64,000 nt of DNA from Paenibacillus sp. UNC451MF (GCF_000686845.1 NZ_JMLS01000004.1:310001-374000), one strand, 5' to 3'; shown: positions 45,408 to 54,732, numbered from the stretch's first letter. Translations and numbers: made by a program. Notes: generated by a model from the sequence alone, not told the origin.

Positions 45408-46721
45408 TTACTTATAATCAGCTATAATTTCGTTAATGCCTTTAACCGAATCTTTCAACAAAGGTACAGGATCTTCGTTATTTAACACCATTTTACCTAC
45501 GATTTCTTTATACTTTTCGCTGAATTCAGGGTAAGCAGGGTGTTGAATCCGTGGAGCTACGTTGTCGAAGTTTTCGAATACAGCTTTGTATTGCGGCCAT
45601 TTTTCGAAATATTTCTTACCTTCATCTGTATTAACTACTGATTTATGAGTTGGCAAGTATCCTGTGAAGTCAGCCCATTTAACGTTGTTTTCAGCAGAAA
45701 CCATAAACTTCAAGAATTTCCAGCCAGCTTCTTTTTGTTTCGCGTTTGCACCATTCATAAGCACAATTCCTGCGCCGCCGATATGAGATTTTCTCTCTTT
45801 ATCACCAGGAATAAAGGAGACACCCACTTCAAACTTGGCATTTTGCACATAAGTTTTAATGATTGCAGAGGAGTGCTGAACCATACCTACTTTACCTTCA
45901 AGGAACATTTGTCTCATAACGTCGGATGCGCCTTTACCGTAACCCATTTGCATTGAACCGTCTTTAATCCATTTTTGGAAGTTTTGAGCCCAACGAAGGC
46001 TATCCGGTTGGTCGAAGCCCGATTTGTTGTCTTTAGTCAAAATGGTCCCGCCGCCGTTGGAGATCCAAGGATCGTAATACCATGTATCCCAACCGGGAAC
46101 TGAGAACGCATACCGTGTCGTTTTACCGTTTTCCTTGACTGTCAGTTTCTTGTTGAACTCCTCGATTTCGCTCCAGGTTTGAGGAGGCTTAACACCCAAT
46201 TGATCGAACATCGTTTTGTTGTATACCATAACGCTTGTACTTACGATTAGCGGGAACCCATACTGCTTATCTTTAAAGGCATAGGCTTGCAGCATACCCT
46301 TGGAAAAGTCGTTCAAGTCAACGCTGTCACGCTTGATATAAGGACCCAAGTCAGCAAATACGCCACCATCTGCAAAGTTAGGCAATGCTGATACTTCGAC
46401 ATTCGTTACGGCAGGAACATCGTTCGCAGCAACCGCTGCTTGCAATTTTTTATGAAGATCCGTATAGCCGCCTTGGAACACTGGCTCGACGGTAATGTTC
46501 GGATATTTTTTATTAAACTCGCTGATCATGTAATTCACACCGGCCATTTGTTCATCGGAGTGAGAATGCCAATATTGTATCGTAATCGGGGAATTATCCT
46601 CCGCTGCTGCCTTTGCATCTTCGATTTTATCGCTCGCACCTGTATTGGAATTGGAGCACCCGATGACAGAACCGAACAGCGCTGCCATGACCGTCAAAGA
46701 TAACCATTTCTTATGTTTCAT
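45408..46721 (-). CDS. ugpB: Extracellular binding lipoprotein (UgpB-like)
   Basis: This lipoprotein has 437 residues, with lipobox GSVIGC near residue 22. A family 1 solute-binding fold is shown by YWHSHSDEQMAGVNYMISEF and TWSEIEEFNKKL. Residues such as ISNGGGTILTKDNKSGFDQP resemble UgpB-type proteins. It is the first gene of the five-gene operon and follows a leader of about 250 bases with a strong promoter. The substrate, glycerol-3-phosphate or its diesters, is inferred from glpQ in the operon. Confidence 0.87.
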   Translation of the reverse strand: MKHKKWLSLTVMAALFGSVIGCSNSNTGASDKIEDAKAAAEDNSPITIQYWHSHSDEQMAGVNYMISEFNKKYPNITVEPVFQGGYTDLHKKLQAAVAANDVPAVTNVEVSALPNFADGGVFADLGPYIKRDSVDLNDFSKGMLQAYAFKDKQYGFPLIVSTSVMVYNKTMFDQLGVKPPQTWSEIEEFNKKLTVKENGKTTRYAFSVPGWDTWYYDPWISNGGGTILTKDNKSGFDQPDSLRWAQNFQKWIKDGSMQMGYGKGASDVMRQMFLEGKVGMVQHSSAIIKTYVQNAKFEVGVSFIPGDKERKSHIGGAGIVLMNGANAKQKEAGWKFLKFMVSAENNVKWADFTGYLPTHKSVVNTDEGKKYFEKWPQYKAVFENFDNVAPRIQHPAYPEFSEKYKEIVGKMVLNNEDPVPLLKDSVKGINEIIADYK

Positions 46722-46865
46722 TCTTAATACCCCTCTCAGTTTTCATTACTTTTTATTTATGAAAAGGCTTACAACAGGTCTCAGTACCAACTAGCGATGC
46801 GGGTCTCTCCTCCAAAAAATAGGAAAATGCAGACAAAAAAAGACCATCAAGAATATCAAGAGACA

Positions 46866-46892
46866 CTTGCTGTACGTATACATACAGGCAAG
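46866..46892 (-). promoter_or_regulatory. Near-perfect palindrome in the ugp leader
   Basis: CTGTACGTATACATACAG at 46870-46887 is an 18-bp palindrome with one mismatched pair, extended by CTTG/CAAG arms. It lies about 80 bases downstream of the predicted transcription start. It could be a protein operator or an mRNA hairpin. The rest of the leader (46722-46977) shows no gene. Confidence 0.55.
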
Positions 46893-46977
46893 ATTATTGT
46901 CCCTTGGATTATCTCATGATCTCCGCACCCAAGTGAGTATGATGTATGATACTGTGTAACAACCTCTTACAAAAAAA

Positions 46978-47006
46978 AGTATGCCATACGCTATAAAGCT
47001 TGTCAA
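46978..47006 (-). promoter_or_regulatory. Sigma-A-type promoter of the ugp operon
   Basis: On the minus strand TTGACA (47006-47001) and CATACT (46983-46978) are 17 bases apart. Just upstream, TTAATA and TTAACA lie 11 bases apart, a spacing and sequence like PhoP boxes, so phosphate control is possible. Confidence 0.7.
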
Positions 47007-47084
47007 TCCTTTGAAATGTTAATAAATTATTAATGATACCACTAATCCAGATGACTTACAAGAATATTCTCCCTTAACATCCAA

Positions 47085-47846
47085 TTACATCATTTGAGTT
47101 CTTGTAGCTTCTAAATTTCCCGCTATTTTCCAAGGCGAAGCCTCGAGGGAAATAATCTCACCCTCACTTAGTGCCGAGATGGTCTGGATGGCTAACATCA
47201 GCTTTTCTGAGCTTGTAGTTTTCACACTGAATTTGAGCTCCATGATAGGGATGGAGCCATCTTCAGTTTGCTGAGGCTCCTCGGATTTCATTTTGACCGT
47301 AACGATCTGAATGCCTTGTTCACCGAATACCGTAGAAATTTTCCCCATAACACCCGGTCGATCAAATACTTTGATGATCACCTCCTGGTTTCTACGATGG
47401 CGCATTAAATGTCTCTCCCATTTGTTCAAAGCGAATAGACTTAGAAATACCATAACAGTAGCCAGTGCAGCACAATAATAAAATCCTGCACCTACACAGA
47501 GTCCTATTGCAGCCACGACCCAGATTGACGCTGCAGTGGTCAGACCGGATATGGTTGATCCGGTACGCAATATTGCCCCTGCTCCCAAGAAACCGATACC
47601 GCTTATAACTTGAGCCGCCAACCGGGCAGGGTCCATCCTAACATTCGGCTCAACAGCAAATTCTCCGAATCCATAGATGGACAGCAGCATGATAGCTGCA
47701 GCTCCGATACAGACGAGGATATGGGTGCGAAGCCCCGCAGCATGATTGCTCCACTCCCTCTCGAATCCGATCAAGCCTCCCATTCCAGCAGCAGCAAGAA
47801 TGCGCAAAGTAAGGTCGAAATGTGAGATATACCAAATACTGTTCAT
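47085..47846 (-). CDS. MgtC family membrane protein with C-terminal ACT-like domain
   Basis: The protein has 253 residues. Four or five membrane helices carry the MgtC motifs GLIGFEREWSNHAAGLRTHI and GIGFLGAGAILRTGSTISGL. Residues 165-250 form a soluble ACT-like domain (VIIKVFDRPGVMGKISTVF). MgtC proteins support survival at low Mg2+ and inhibit the F-type ATP synthase in pathogens; the role here is unknown. It starts only 16 bases after glpD, with AAGGAG 7 bases from the ATG, so it is probably co-transcribed with glpD. Confidence 0.92.
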   Translation of the reverse strand: MNSIWYISHFDLTLRILAAAGMGGLIGFEREWSNHAAGLRTHILVCIGAAAIMLLSIYGFGEFAVEPNVRMDPARLAAQVISGIGFLGAGAILRTGSTISGLTTAASIWVVAAIGLCVGAGFYYCAALATVMVFLSLFALNKWERHLMRHRRNQEVIIKVFDRPGVMGKISTVFGEQGIQIVTVKMKSEEPQQTEDGSIPIMELKFSVKTTSSEKLMLAIQTISALSEGEIISLEASPWKIAGNLEATRTQMM

Positions 47847-47862
47847 GTTTCGACTCCTTCTC

Positions 47863-49566
47863 CTACGACGAAGCTTTCTGCATTAGCTTGTCGCTTGTCG
47901 GCAGCTCGTGAATGGTATGAAACATTTGATTCAGGAGCTCCAACTGCATATCCTGCTGTCGAGAGTCCAGACCCAGTAAATCACTGATCATCTTCTCGAC
48001 CATATTCCGGTATTTCTCCGCCTTGGAGAGCTGAAAGTAAGACCATCCCGACCGTAAGCGCAGAAAGTCGGATGCGGTTACGGTCATCTCCTGCTCCACG
48101 GAATAAGACAATTGGGCATAGAGCCATTGCAGATTAGCCGGAACGTTATACTTTTTGGCGTCTGGCAAATACTTGAGTATCTTCATCGCATTCGAGCCAT
48201 AAGTATCGATCCACTCCTGCATAGTCGACCCGCTTACCCCTTGCGTCACTCCCGCCCTTAGCATTTCCTGCTTCCACTCAGCAAAACTCAAACCATCCTT
48301 CTTTTCTCCGCCTGTGATCGTAATTTGATCCGTCGAACAAACAGGGTAGACCTTGCCATTCTCCTTGCTCAAATGATCGGCAACCAGATCGACAACCTTC
48401 TCTGCCATCTTGCGGAACCCAGTTAGCTTCCCTCCGGCTATCGTGATCAGCTTGCTGTCCGAGACAAAGATTTCGTCTTTTCTCGAAAGCTCTGACGGCC
48501 CCTTGCCTTCCTCATAAATAAGAGGTCTAAGCCCTGCCCAATGTGATTTAATGTCTTGTTGGGTAAGCTTGATAGCCGGAAACATCGCGTTGACAGCACG
48601 TATGAGATAATCCCGGTCTTCTTGCGTCGTTCTAGGCTGGTCGATAGAATCGGAGTAAGCCGTATCGGTCGTACCAACATATGTGATGTCTCCACGAGGA
48701 ATGACAAATACCATCCTACCATCGGGTGTATCGAAATAGGCGGACTGATGCACCGGTAACCGGTGATAATCGACAACCAAATGCACCCCTTTGGTCAAGA
48801 ACAATCGCTTACCCTTCAGCGAGCCATCCATGTCGCGCACTTGATCGGCCCACGGACCTGCCGCATTCACGATGTGCTTCGCCCGGATACTGACCCGTTT
48901 ACCGCTTATTCTGTCATGTACCTCGACGCCCGCCACACGGCCGTTTTCATAGATGAACTTCTTAGCTTCTGTATAATTGACAGCTAACGCACCGCGGTTT
49001 GAAGCCGTTTTCATTATATCCAGCGTCAAGCGCGCATCATCCGTGCGGTATTCGTAATACAATCCTCCGCCCTTCAAGCCTTCTTTTTTTAGCAGAGGCT
49101 CCTTCTCCATAACTTCTTTCTTGTTCAGCATTTTCCTTCGTTCTTTTCGGGCAACTCCAGCCAGCCAGTCATAAATATACAAACCAATGGAGGACGCCAA
49201 ATACCCATAAGTGCCTCCTTTATATACAGGCAGCAGCATGGGAGCTGGAATAACGAGATGCGGAGCATTTTTGTATAAAATAGCCCGTTCCCTGCCGACC
49301 TCCTGCACCAGCTTAAAGTCACCTTGTTTGAGATATCTTAATCCGCCATGAATCAGCTTCGTTGATCGGCTGCTTGTACCCGAACCGAAGTCGTTCTTCT
49401 CAAGCACACCCACCTTAATTCCGCGTGTGATAGCATCCAATGCAATTCCCGCACCGGTAATGCCACCTCCGACGACGAGCAAATCCAACTCAGCTTCTGC
49501 CATCGACTGTAATACAGCCGTTCTGTTTGTTGCCGAAAAGGATTCATGATTGTTCAATAATTTCAC
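47863..49566 (-). CDS. glpD: Glycerol-3-phosphate dehydrogenase (FAD, aerobic)
   Basis: The protein has 567 residues. The FAD-binding Rossmann motif is DLLVVGGGITGAGIALDAIT, followed by the GlpD signature SSRSTKLIHGGLRYLKQGDF. The C-terminal DAO helical domain ends in a family-typical region (VTASDFLRLRSGWSYFQLSK). It oxidises glycerol-3-phosphate to dihydroxyacetone phosphate at the membrane. A leader with an intrinsic terminator precedes it, suggesting GlpP antitermination. Confidence 0.97.
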   Translation of the reverse strand: MKLLNNHESFSATNRTAVLQSMAEAELDLLVVGGGITGAGIALDAITRGIKVGVLEKNDFGSGTSSRSTKLIHGGLRYLKQGDFKLVQEVGRERAILYKNAPHLVIPAPMLLPVYKGGTYGYLASSIGLYIYDWLAGVARKERRKMLNKKEVMEKEPLLKKEGLKGGGLYYEYRTDDARLTLDIMKTASNRGALAVNYTEAKKFIYENGRVAGVEVHDRISGKRVSIRAKHIVNAAGPWADQVRDMDGSLKGKRLFLTKGVHLVVDYHRLPVHQSAYFDTPDGRMVFVIPRGDITYVGTTDTAYSDSIDQPRTTQEDRDYLIRAVNAMFPAIKLTQQDIKSHWAGLRPLIYEEGKGPSELSRKDEIFVSDSKLITIAGGKLTGFRKMAEKVVDLVADHLSKENGKVYPVCSTDQITITGGEKKDGLSFAEWKQEMLRAGVTQGVSGSTMQEWIDTYGSNAMKILKYLPDAKKYNVPANLQWLYAQLSYSVEQEMTVTASDFLRLRSGWSYFQLSKAEKYRNMVEKMISDLLGLDSRQQDMQLELLNQMFHTIHELPTSDKLMQKASS

Positions 49567-49690
49567 CTCCAGTGATACTTACAATCTTATGGGTAAAAAG
49601 AAAAACCCCATGAAAAAGAACAACCGGAATCATCACGGTCGCACTTTTCCAAAGAGGTTTCTCCTTTGTCTCATCCCACTTTGAATTGGC
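49567..49690 (-). promoter_or_regulatory. glpD leader with GlpP-type terminator
   Basis: On the minus strand the leader holds AAAGGAGAAACCTCTTT (hairpin), then CGACCG..CGGTTG (49641-49636 with 49626-49621), and then TTCTTTTTC, an intrinsic terminator ahead of glpD. A second small hairpin, ATGGG..CCCAT, follows before the ribosome site. The GGAGAAACC box recurs in the leader at 51235-51250. GlpP-glycerol-3-phosphate is expected to prevent termination. Confidence 0.75.
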
Positions 49691-49723
49691 TGCAATTGAT
49701 TATTTAATTAACCATTCAATCAG

Positions 49724-50278
49724 CTACCATAAATTTGAGGTACCGGCTGACACCGCTAACGCTCCGGCTCTTAACGCCTCATCAATCTCCTCTTGGTTGC
49801 CAACCAGGCCACCGGCAATGATTGGCAGCGGTGTCATGTTCGTCATCTCTCGGATAATACGGGGCATTATGCCCGGCATAACCTCTATCGCATCCGGTTG
49901 ACTTTGCTCTACGGCTTTAATGCCTCTAGCCACTGCGCTACGGTCTATCAGGAAAATACGCTGTATGGCCATTAATTTCAAATCCTTGGCTACCCGAATC
50001 AAGTTGCTTTTAGTAGAAATGATGCCAGTCGGTTTAATGTTTAGCGCCATATAGGTAACCCCGCTCTTATCGGGGGATATGCCGTCAATAAATTCCATAT
50101 GAGGAAACACGTGCTTACCCGACGCTTTCACTCTGTCCACCAGATCTTTGATGTTGAAGATGGAGCCAGTCAGCAAAAAAATAATGTTCGCTTGACTTTT
50201 CAGAGCGAGTTCTAAGTCTTCTTCTCGCTGTACGGCCGCAATAGTTTGATGTTCGACCAAATCGACGATCGGATACAT
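49724..50278 (-). CDS. glpP: Glycerol uptake operon antiterminator
   Basis: The protein has 184 residues. It starts with MYPIVDLVEHQTIAAVQREE and carries the family motifs IFLLTGSIFNIKDLVDRVKA and QPDAIEVMPGIMPRIIREMT. GlpP binds nascent mRNA leaders in the presence of glycerol-3-phosphate and prevents termination. AAGGGGGAG lies before the ATG at 50278; the longer frame to 50308 is less likely. It is encoded 45 bases after the HAD phosphatase gene and just upstream of the glpD leader it should act on. Confidence 0.95.
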   Translation of the reverse strand: MYPIVDLVEHQTIAAVQREEDLELALKSQANIIFLLTGSIFNIKDLVDRVKASGKHVFPHMEFIDGISPDKSGVTYMALNIKPTGIISTKSNLIRVAKDLKLMAIQRIFLIDRSAVARGIKAVEQSQPDAIEVMPGIMPRIIREMTNMTPLPIIAGGLVGNQEEIDEALRAGALAVSAGTSNLW

Positions 50279-50323
50279 TCGTCTCCCCCTTTCTACAGGT
50301 GAAACCATTATATCATGATTCGT

Positions 50324-51094
50324 CTAGAGGCGGACGATTTCTTTGATGCTTGGTATCACATGCTTAGGCTTATACTGTGATGCTGCAGCCATTTCGGCTG
50401 TTGCCACCCCGGTTAATACTAGTACCGATTCCATACCGGCATCGTTACCCATTTTAATATCCGTTTCCAGACGGTCTCCAATCATGTAGCAGTCCTCATA
50501 TTGTAAGCCCAAATGCTCTACTGCCGCCTCCGCCGCAATGAGAGACGGTTTGCCTACAACCAGGTCGATCGACTTACCTGTCGCCGCTTCCAATGCTGCA
50601 ATAAAGGTTCCGGTATCGGGAATTTGTCCGCTATCGAGGGGACAGGTAGCATCCGGATTGGAAGCAATAATCTTGGAACCGCTTACTGCTGCTTGGTATA
50701 CAATGTTCAGCTTATCGTAGGTGAATTGACGATCCCAGGACAACACCACATAATCAGGCTTGACGCTATCCTCTGTGATTGGAATTCCATGCTCCCTCAG
50801 CTCATCATGAATCGGCTGTTCGCCAATCACGTACACCTTGTCTTCAGGCTGAAGCTTTCCTTTCAAATAACGGGCGACTATCAAAGATGAATTCAAAACA
50901 TCCTCAACCTCTGTCGGTATTCCCATCTTTGTCAGCTTATCGGAATACGATTGTCTTGTCGCAATCGGTTTATTAGATAAGAAGACCACCTTATCTCCCC
51001 GTTCCCTTAAAGCTTGAATCGTTTCAGCAGCACCCTCGATCATCTTGTCACCCAAATAAACGGTACCATCCAGATCAAAAATATACCCCTTCAT
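50324..51094 (-). CDS. HAD-IIA sugar/glycerol phosphatase (NagD/YutF type)
   Basis: The protein has 256 residues. HAD motif I is GYIFDLDGTVYLGD (DxDGT), motif II VVFLSNKP, motif III the lysine of VVGKPSL, and motif IV MIGDRLETDIKMGNDAGM, with a C2B-type cap between. Such phosphatases (YutF, AraL, NagD) dephosphorylate small sugar phosphates. Its place with glpP suggests glycerol-3-phosphate or a related phosphate as substrate, perhaps limiting toxic accumulation. It is the first gene of the HAD-glpP operon. Confidence 0.9.
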   Translation of the reverse strand: MKGYIFDLDGTVYLGDKMIEGAAETIQALRERGDKVVFLSNKPIATRQSYSDKLTKMGIPTEVEDVLNSSLIVARYLKGKLQPEDKVYVIGEQPIHDELREHGIPITEDSVKPDYVVLSWDRQFTYDKLNIVYQAAVSGSKIIASNPDATCPLDSGQIPDTGTFIAALEAATGKSIDLVVGKPSLIAAEAAVEHLGLQYEDCYMIGDRLETDIKMGNDAGMESVLVLTGVATAEMAAASQYKPKHVIPSIKEIVRL

Positions 51095-51177
51095 CTCATC
51101 TTCCTCGCTTTTAAAAAGATAAAAAGCTTTCTCCGGTATCCGCGCGGAAAGTACGATTCGAATCGTTCATACAATAA

Positions 51178-51250
51178 CAAAAAACCCCTATCAACAGTAA
51201 ACACACCCCTCCTCTTAGAAGGGCATGATTACGGATAAGGGTTTCTCCAT
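51178..51250 (-). promoter_or_regulatory. Leader attenuator of the HAD-glpP operon
   Basis: On the minus strand TGGAGAAACCC opens an outer stem, AACCCTTATC with GATAGGGGTT (51243-51234 with 51192-51183), enclosing CCCTTCT/AGGAGGG. The outer stem runs into TTTTTTG. The structure lies in the leader between the promoter and the start codon and shares the box GGAGAAACC with the glpD leader. Confidence 0.75.
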
Positions 51251-51287
51251 CTACTCGAACCTACCGTATATCAATGCATTGAATTGA

Positions 51288-51316
51288 ATTATAAGACCGC
51301 TTTATTCATTTGTCAA
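51288..51316 (-). promoter_or_regulatory. Consensus sigma-A promoter of the HAD-glpP operon
   Basis: On the minus strand TTGACA (51316-51311) and TATAAT (51293-51288) are separated by 17 bases, a perfect consensus. Transcription would start near 51281, leaving a leader of about 187 bases. Confidence 0.88.
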
Positions 51317-51337
51317 TGATTATTTATTTGAGCAAAT

Positions 51338-52348
51338 TCAAAGGCATTCCTTAAGAAGTGCTTCTGTTCGATCCAAAATTCGTTCTTCTTTGGAGTAGTC
51401 TTGATTAGAGAGCATAATAACGACCTGTTTCTGCTCTGGATACTGCCTGAATTTGCACCAATAACCGGGCAGCCAGCCACCATGGCCTCTGCTTGTGCCG
51501 TATAGGGACCATCCGTATCCGTAATGCCTTGTTGTATCCACAAAAGCATGAGGCATGAACATCGGTCGGAGCAGCTCCTCGGAAAGCAATTGACCTGGAT
51601 ACAATGCTTGATCCCATTTCAGCAAATCTTCCGCCGTAGAATACATATGGCCTGAGCCGCTGAAGTTACCAAGCTCAAAGAATCGGGCTTTAACTTGTGT
51701 CCCCTGCTCATTGAGCGAATAACCGTCTGCCCGTCCGTGCACGATACTTCCTGAACATCCAAAACCTGTTGAATGCATTCCAAGAGGCACTAATAGCTGT
51801 TGAGCGATGAAGTCGGAGTAACTTATACCTGTAACGGACTCGATGAGTACTCCTAACAAATTGTAGCCTGTGTTGCAGTATGACCACTTTGTACCCGGTT
51901 CAAATTCCTGGGGAGCATGCTGAATCAGCTTCAATATATCAAGGCCTTCGTATAATGACTTCTCCTGCCCGCCTACAAATTGAGGCAGCTTCTCAAAGTC
52001 ACGAATGCCCGAAGTATGTGTTAACAAGTGATGAACCGTAATACGGGAGTCAAGCCCCTGCCCTGCACATTCGGGGAGATATTCAAGTGCTTGCTCATGA
52101 ACATGAATAAGTCCCTGTTCAGCCAACATAAGTACAGCTACTGCGGTGATAGGCTTCGTAATCGAAGCAATTTGAAATTTGGTATCCATGCGATTCGGTA
52201 CTTCATGCTCACAGTTAGCTAATCCATACGCTTTCGCAAAACGAATATGCCCCTCTTGGGCTACAAGGATCGTACCACTGAATTGCTGCGCTTCGGCATA
52301 AGCATCAAATTGCTCAACAAGCTTGCTCTCCAATAACTGATCGGTCAA
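51338..52348 (-). CDS. Serine hydrolase (beta-lactamase/D-Ala-D-Ala peptidase fold)
   Basis: The protein has about 336 residues. The SxxK motif is QIASITKPITAV near residue 60, the YxN motif YCNTGYNLLG near 155, and a C-terminal triad-like RGHGGWLPGYW takes the KTG place. It has no signal peptide and is probably cytoplasmic. The gene overlaps or abuts the stop of alr; GGGAG lies 8 bases before the TTG at 52348, while an ATG at 52363 has a weaker site. Co-expression with alr and ald suggests action on a D-alanyl substrate, but this is inference. Confidence 0.88.
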   Translation of the reverse strand: MTDQLLESKLVEQFDAYAEAQQFSGTILVAQEGHIRFAKAYGLANCEHEVPNRMDTKFQIASITKPITAVAVLMLAEQGLIHVHEQALEYLPECAGQGLDSRITVHHLLTHTSGIRDFEKLPQFVGGQEKSLYEGLDILKLIQHAPQEFEPGTKWSYCNTGYNLLGVLIESVTGISYSDFIAQQLLVPLGMHSTGFGCSGSIVHGRADGYSLNEQGTQVKARFFELGNFSGSGHMYSTAEDLLKWDQALYPGQLLSEELLRPMFMPHAFVDTTRHYGYGWSLYGTSRGHGGWLPGYWCKFRQYPEQKQVVIMLSNQDYSKEERILDRTEALLKECL

Positions 52349-52353
52349 CGGGT

Positions 52354-53544
52354 TCACTCCCATTCTCTACAGGATATACTATCTAAAGTAGGGTTAGAAT
52401 AGCTGACAATACGCCCTTGGCGAAGATATAGCCTTGGGACTCTCTTACCAACCATGCATACGATCTCATAATTAATGGATTGAAGTAAATCAGCCACTTC
52501 ATCTATAGAGATATATGCCTCTCCCGTCCCTCCGTATAATATCACTTCATCACCTACCCGGACATCCTCGATATCTGTTACATCGAGCATAGTCTGATCC
52601 ATACAAATCCTGCCTGCGACGGCAGCCCTCCGTCCATTTACGACAGCTGAGCCCACATTGGATAAAGCTCTAGAAAAACCGTCGGCATAGCCGATAGGAA
52701 TGGTTGCTATAACGCTCTCCCGCTCCGAGCTGAAAGTCCCCCCGTATCCAATCGGCTGTTGAGCAGCCATTTTTTTGACTGAGGCGACAGACGTTATTAA
52801 TTGAAAAGCCTGCTTAAGGCCTAAAGCAGCATTATTCATACCGGGAGATGGCAACAAGCCGTACAGACTGATGCCAATTCGAACCATATCCATATGCATA
52901 TGTGGAAAGCGCTGAGCAGCAGCACTATTGCAGCAATGCTTTATAGGGATATGAAATCCTTCTCGTTCCAATTGGCTAAGTATCGTTGTAAAAGCTTCAA
53001 ACTGAGTTTGCGTATAGGAAATATCGTCATGATCCGCTTGTGCAAAATGAGTAAATATACCTTCTATGAGGACGAATGGACTTTGGCTCGCTTTAAGCAT
53101 CAGTGCCGCCGCTTCGCTCACATCCTTCAAACCGAGGCGTGACATGCCCGTATCCATTTTTATATGGATTATTGTGATCTTATTCAAGCGATTAGAGCAA
53201 TCTATAATATGATTCAGCACCTCTTCTGTAAAGACAGTTAAAGCGATTCGTTGAAGAATCGCCATTTCGACTGCGCGCGGTGGAGTATACCCCAGCACAA
53301 GAATCGGACTATCGATTCCCGCTCTACGAAGCTGGATCGCTTCATCAACGATAGCGACACCCAAATAATCTGCGCCTGCTTCAATAGCGGCTTTGGCAGT
53401 TTCCACTGCACCGTGACCGTATCCGTCCGCTTTGACAACTGCCATTAGCCTGCACGATGAGCCAATGCTTTGTTTAAACCAAGATGCGTTGGATGCTATT
53501 GCATCCAGCGATACTTCAACCCGCGTATCCCGATAGCTATACAT
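52354..53544 (-). CDS. alr: Alanine racemase
   Basis: This PLP enzyme has 396 residues. The lysine motif is LMAVVKADGYGHGAVETAKA near residue 35, and RIGISLYGLLPSPG and a C-terminal GRICMDQTMLDVTDIE are typical. It interconverts L- and D-alanine for wall synthesis. It lies 42 bases after ald and is followed by the serine hydrolase gene. Many Bacillales have a second, housekeeping alr; being beside ald and adeR, this one looks like a catabolic or spore-related copy. Confidence 0.96.
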   Translation of the reverse strand: MYSYRDTRVEVSLDAIASNASWFKQSIGSSCRLMAVVKADGYGHGAVETAKAAIEAGADYLGVAIVDEAIQLRRAGIDSPILVLGYTPPRAVEMAILQRIALTVFTEEVLNHIIDCSNRLNKITIIHIKMDTGMSRLGLKDVSEAAALMLKASQSPFVLIEGIFTHFAQADHDDISYTQTQFEAFTTILSQLEREGFHIPIKHCCNSAAAQRFPHMHMDMVRIGISLYGLLPSPGMNNAALGLKQAFQLITSVASVKKMAAQQPIGYGGTFSSERESVIATIPIGYADGFSRALSNVGSAVVNGRRAAVAGRICMDQTMLDVTDIEDVRVGDEVILYGGTGEAYISIDEVADLLQSINYEIVCMVGKRVPRLYLRQGRIVSYSNPTLDSISCREWE

Positions 53545-53586
53545 AACCCCTCGTTCTCCCTCATCTTCCGGTAAGTCCACTAAGGA

Positions 53587-54699
53587 CTATATAGCATTGG
53601 CTACGGGAACATAGTCATATCGAAGATCTTTGGCTACGGTCCGATGCGTAACGCATCCTCCCAAAATATTAACCCCGCTGCCAAGAGCCGCATTATCGAG
53701 AATCGCCTGTTTCACCCCGTTATTAGCCATTTGCACCACATAAGGCAGAGTAACGTTTGTCAATGCGAACGTAGAGGTTCTCGGAACGGCTCCTGGCATG
53801 TTCGCTACCGCATAGTGCTGTACTCCATGCTTGATGTATACAGGATCGTCATGTGTCGTTGTCCGATCGGCCGTTTCCACGATGCCGCCTTGATCGATAG
53901 CGATGTCGACAATGACTGAGCCTTGTCCCATCGTCCTCACCATCTGTTCTGTGATAAGCTTCGGCGCTTTAGCTCCAGGGATCAGAACCGCTCCGATGAC
54001 TAAATCAGACTGTTCAACTGCTTCGGCAATATTAGCTGGATTGGACATTAAAGTCTGAATACGCGGACCAAATAAATCGTCCAAGTAACGAAGTCGTTCC
54101 GAATTCAAGTCGATGACCGTAACATCCGCCCCTAACCCGACAGCGATTTGTGCGGCATGAACTCCTGCGACTCCCCCACCTACTATCGTGACTTTGCCTT
54201 TCTTAACTCCTGGCACGCCACTTAATAACAGGCCTTTGCCACCATGAGGCTTTTCTAGAAATTGCGCTCCGATTTGTGCAGACATCCGGCCTGCGATTTC
54301 ACTCATTGGTACTAACAAAGGGAGTGTCCTGCCTATCTGCACCGTTTCGTAAGCAACTGCAGTAACTCCTTTGCTCACTAGCTCCATAGCTAGTCCCGGT
54401 TCCGCTGCAAGATGCAAGTAAGTAAATAAGACAAGACCGGGCCGGAAATAACGGTATTCCTCTGGGAGAGGCTCCTTTACCTTGAGAATCATATCGGCTG
54501 CCGCCCATACATCCTCGGCTCGTTCAAGGAGTCTAGCACCGGAAGCTTCATACTGCTCATTTAAGATACCGCTTCCAATTCCAGCATCCTTCTCTATCCA
54601 AACCTCGTGGCCGCTTCGCACCAGCTCCGCAGTTCCTGCAGGTGTAATGGCGACGCGGTTCTCATTATTTTTAATTTCTTTTGGTATGCCGATTCTCAT
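53587..54699 (-). CDS. ald: Alanine dehydrogenase
   Basis: The protein has 370 residues, the normal length. It starts [20 protein letters not shown] and carries the NAD motif [20 protein letters not shown] and the substrate-site Lys/His ([11 protein letters not shown]). It deaminates L-alanine to pyruvate and ammonia, and in Bacillus it is needed for normal sporulation. The regulator AdeR is encoded directly upstream and should activate it. Confidence 0.97.
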   Translation of the reverse strand: MRIGIPKEIKNNENRVAITPAGTAELVRSGHEVWIEKDAGIGSGILNEQYEASGARLLERAEDVWAAADMILKVKEPLPEEYRYFRPGLVLFTYLHLAAEPGLAMELVSKGVTAVAYETVQIGRTLPLLVPMSEIAGRMSAQIGAQFLEKPHGGKGLLLSGVPGVKKGKVTIVGGGVAGVHAAQIAVGLGADVTVIDLNSERLRYLDDLFGPRIQTLMSNPANIAEAVEQSDLVIGAVLIPGAKAPKLITEQMVRTMGQGSVIVDIAIDQGGIVETADRTTTHDDPVYIKHGVQHYAVANMPGAVPRTSTFALTNVTLPYVVQMANNGVKQAILDNAALGSGVNILGGCVTHRTVAKDLRYDYVPVANAI

Positions 54700-54732
54700 G
54701 TTAAGTCCTCCCCAAATATGTTTCTATTGAGG

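Noticed and set aside
46800-46870. T-box or other known riboswitch in the ugp leader
   Set aside because: GGTCTC-like repeats and a T-run are present, but no T-box sequence, specifier loop or known riboswitch core could be found.
50324-51094. Naming the HAD phosphatase araL
   Set aside because: The protein is of the same HAD-IIA group, but it is linked to glpP/glpD and lies about 9 kb from the arabinose block.
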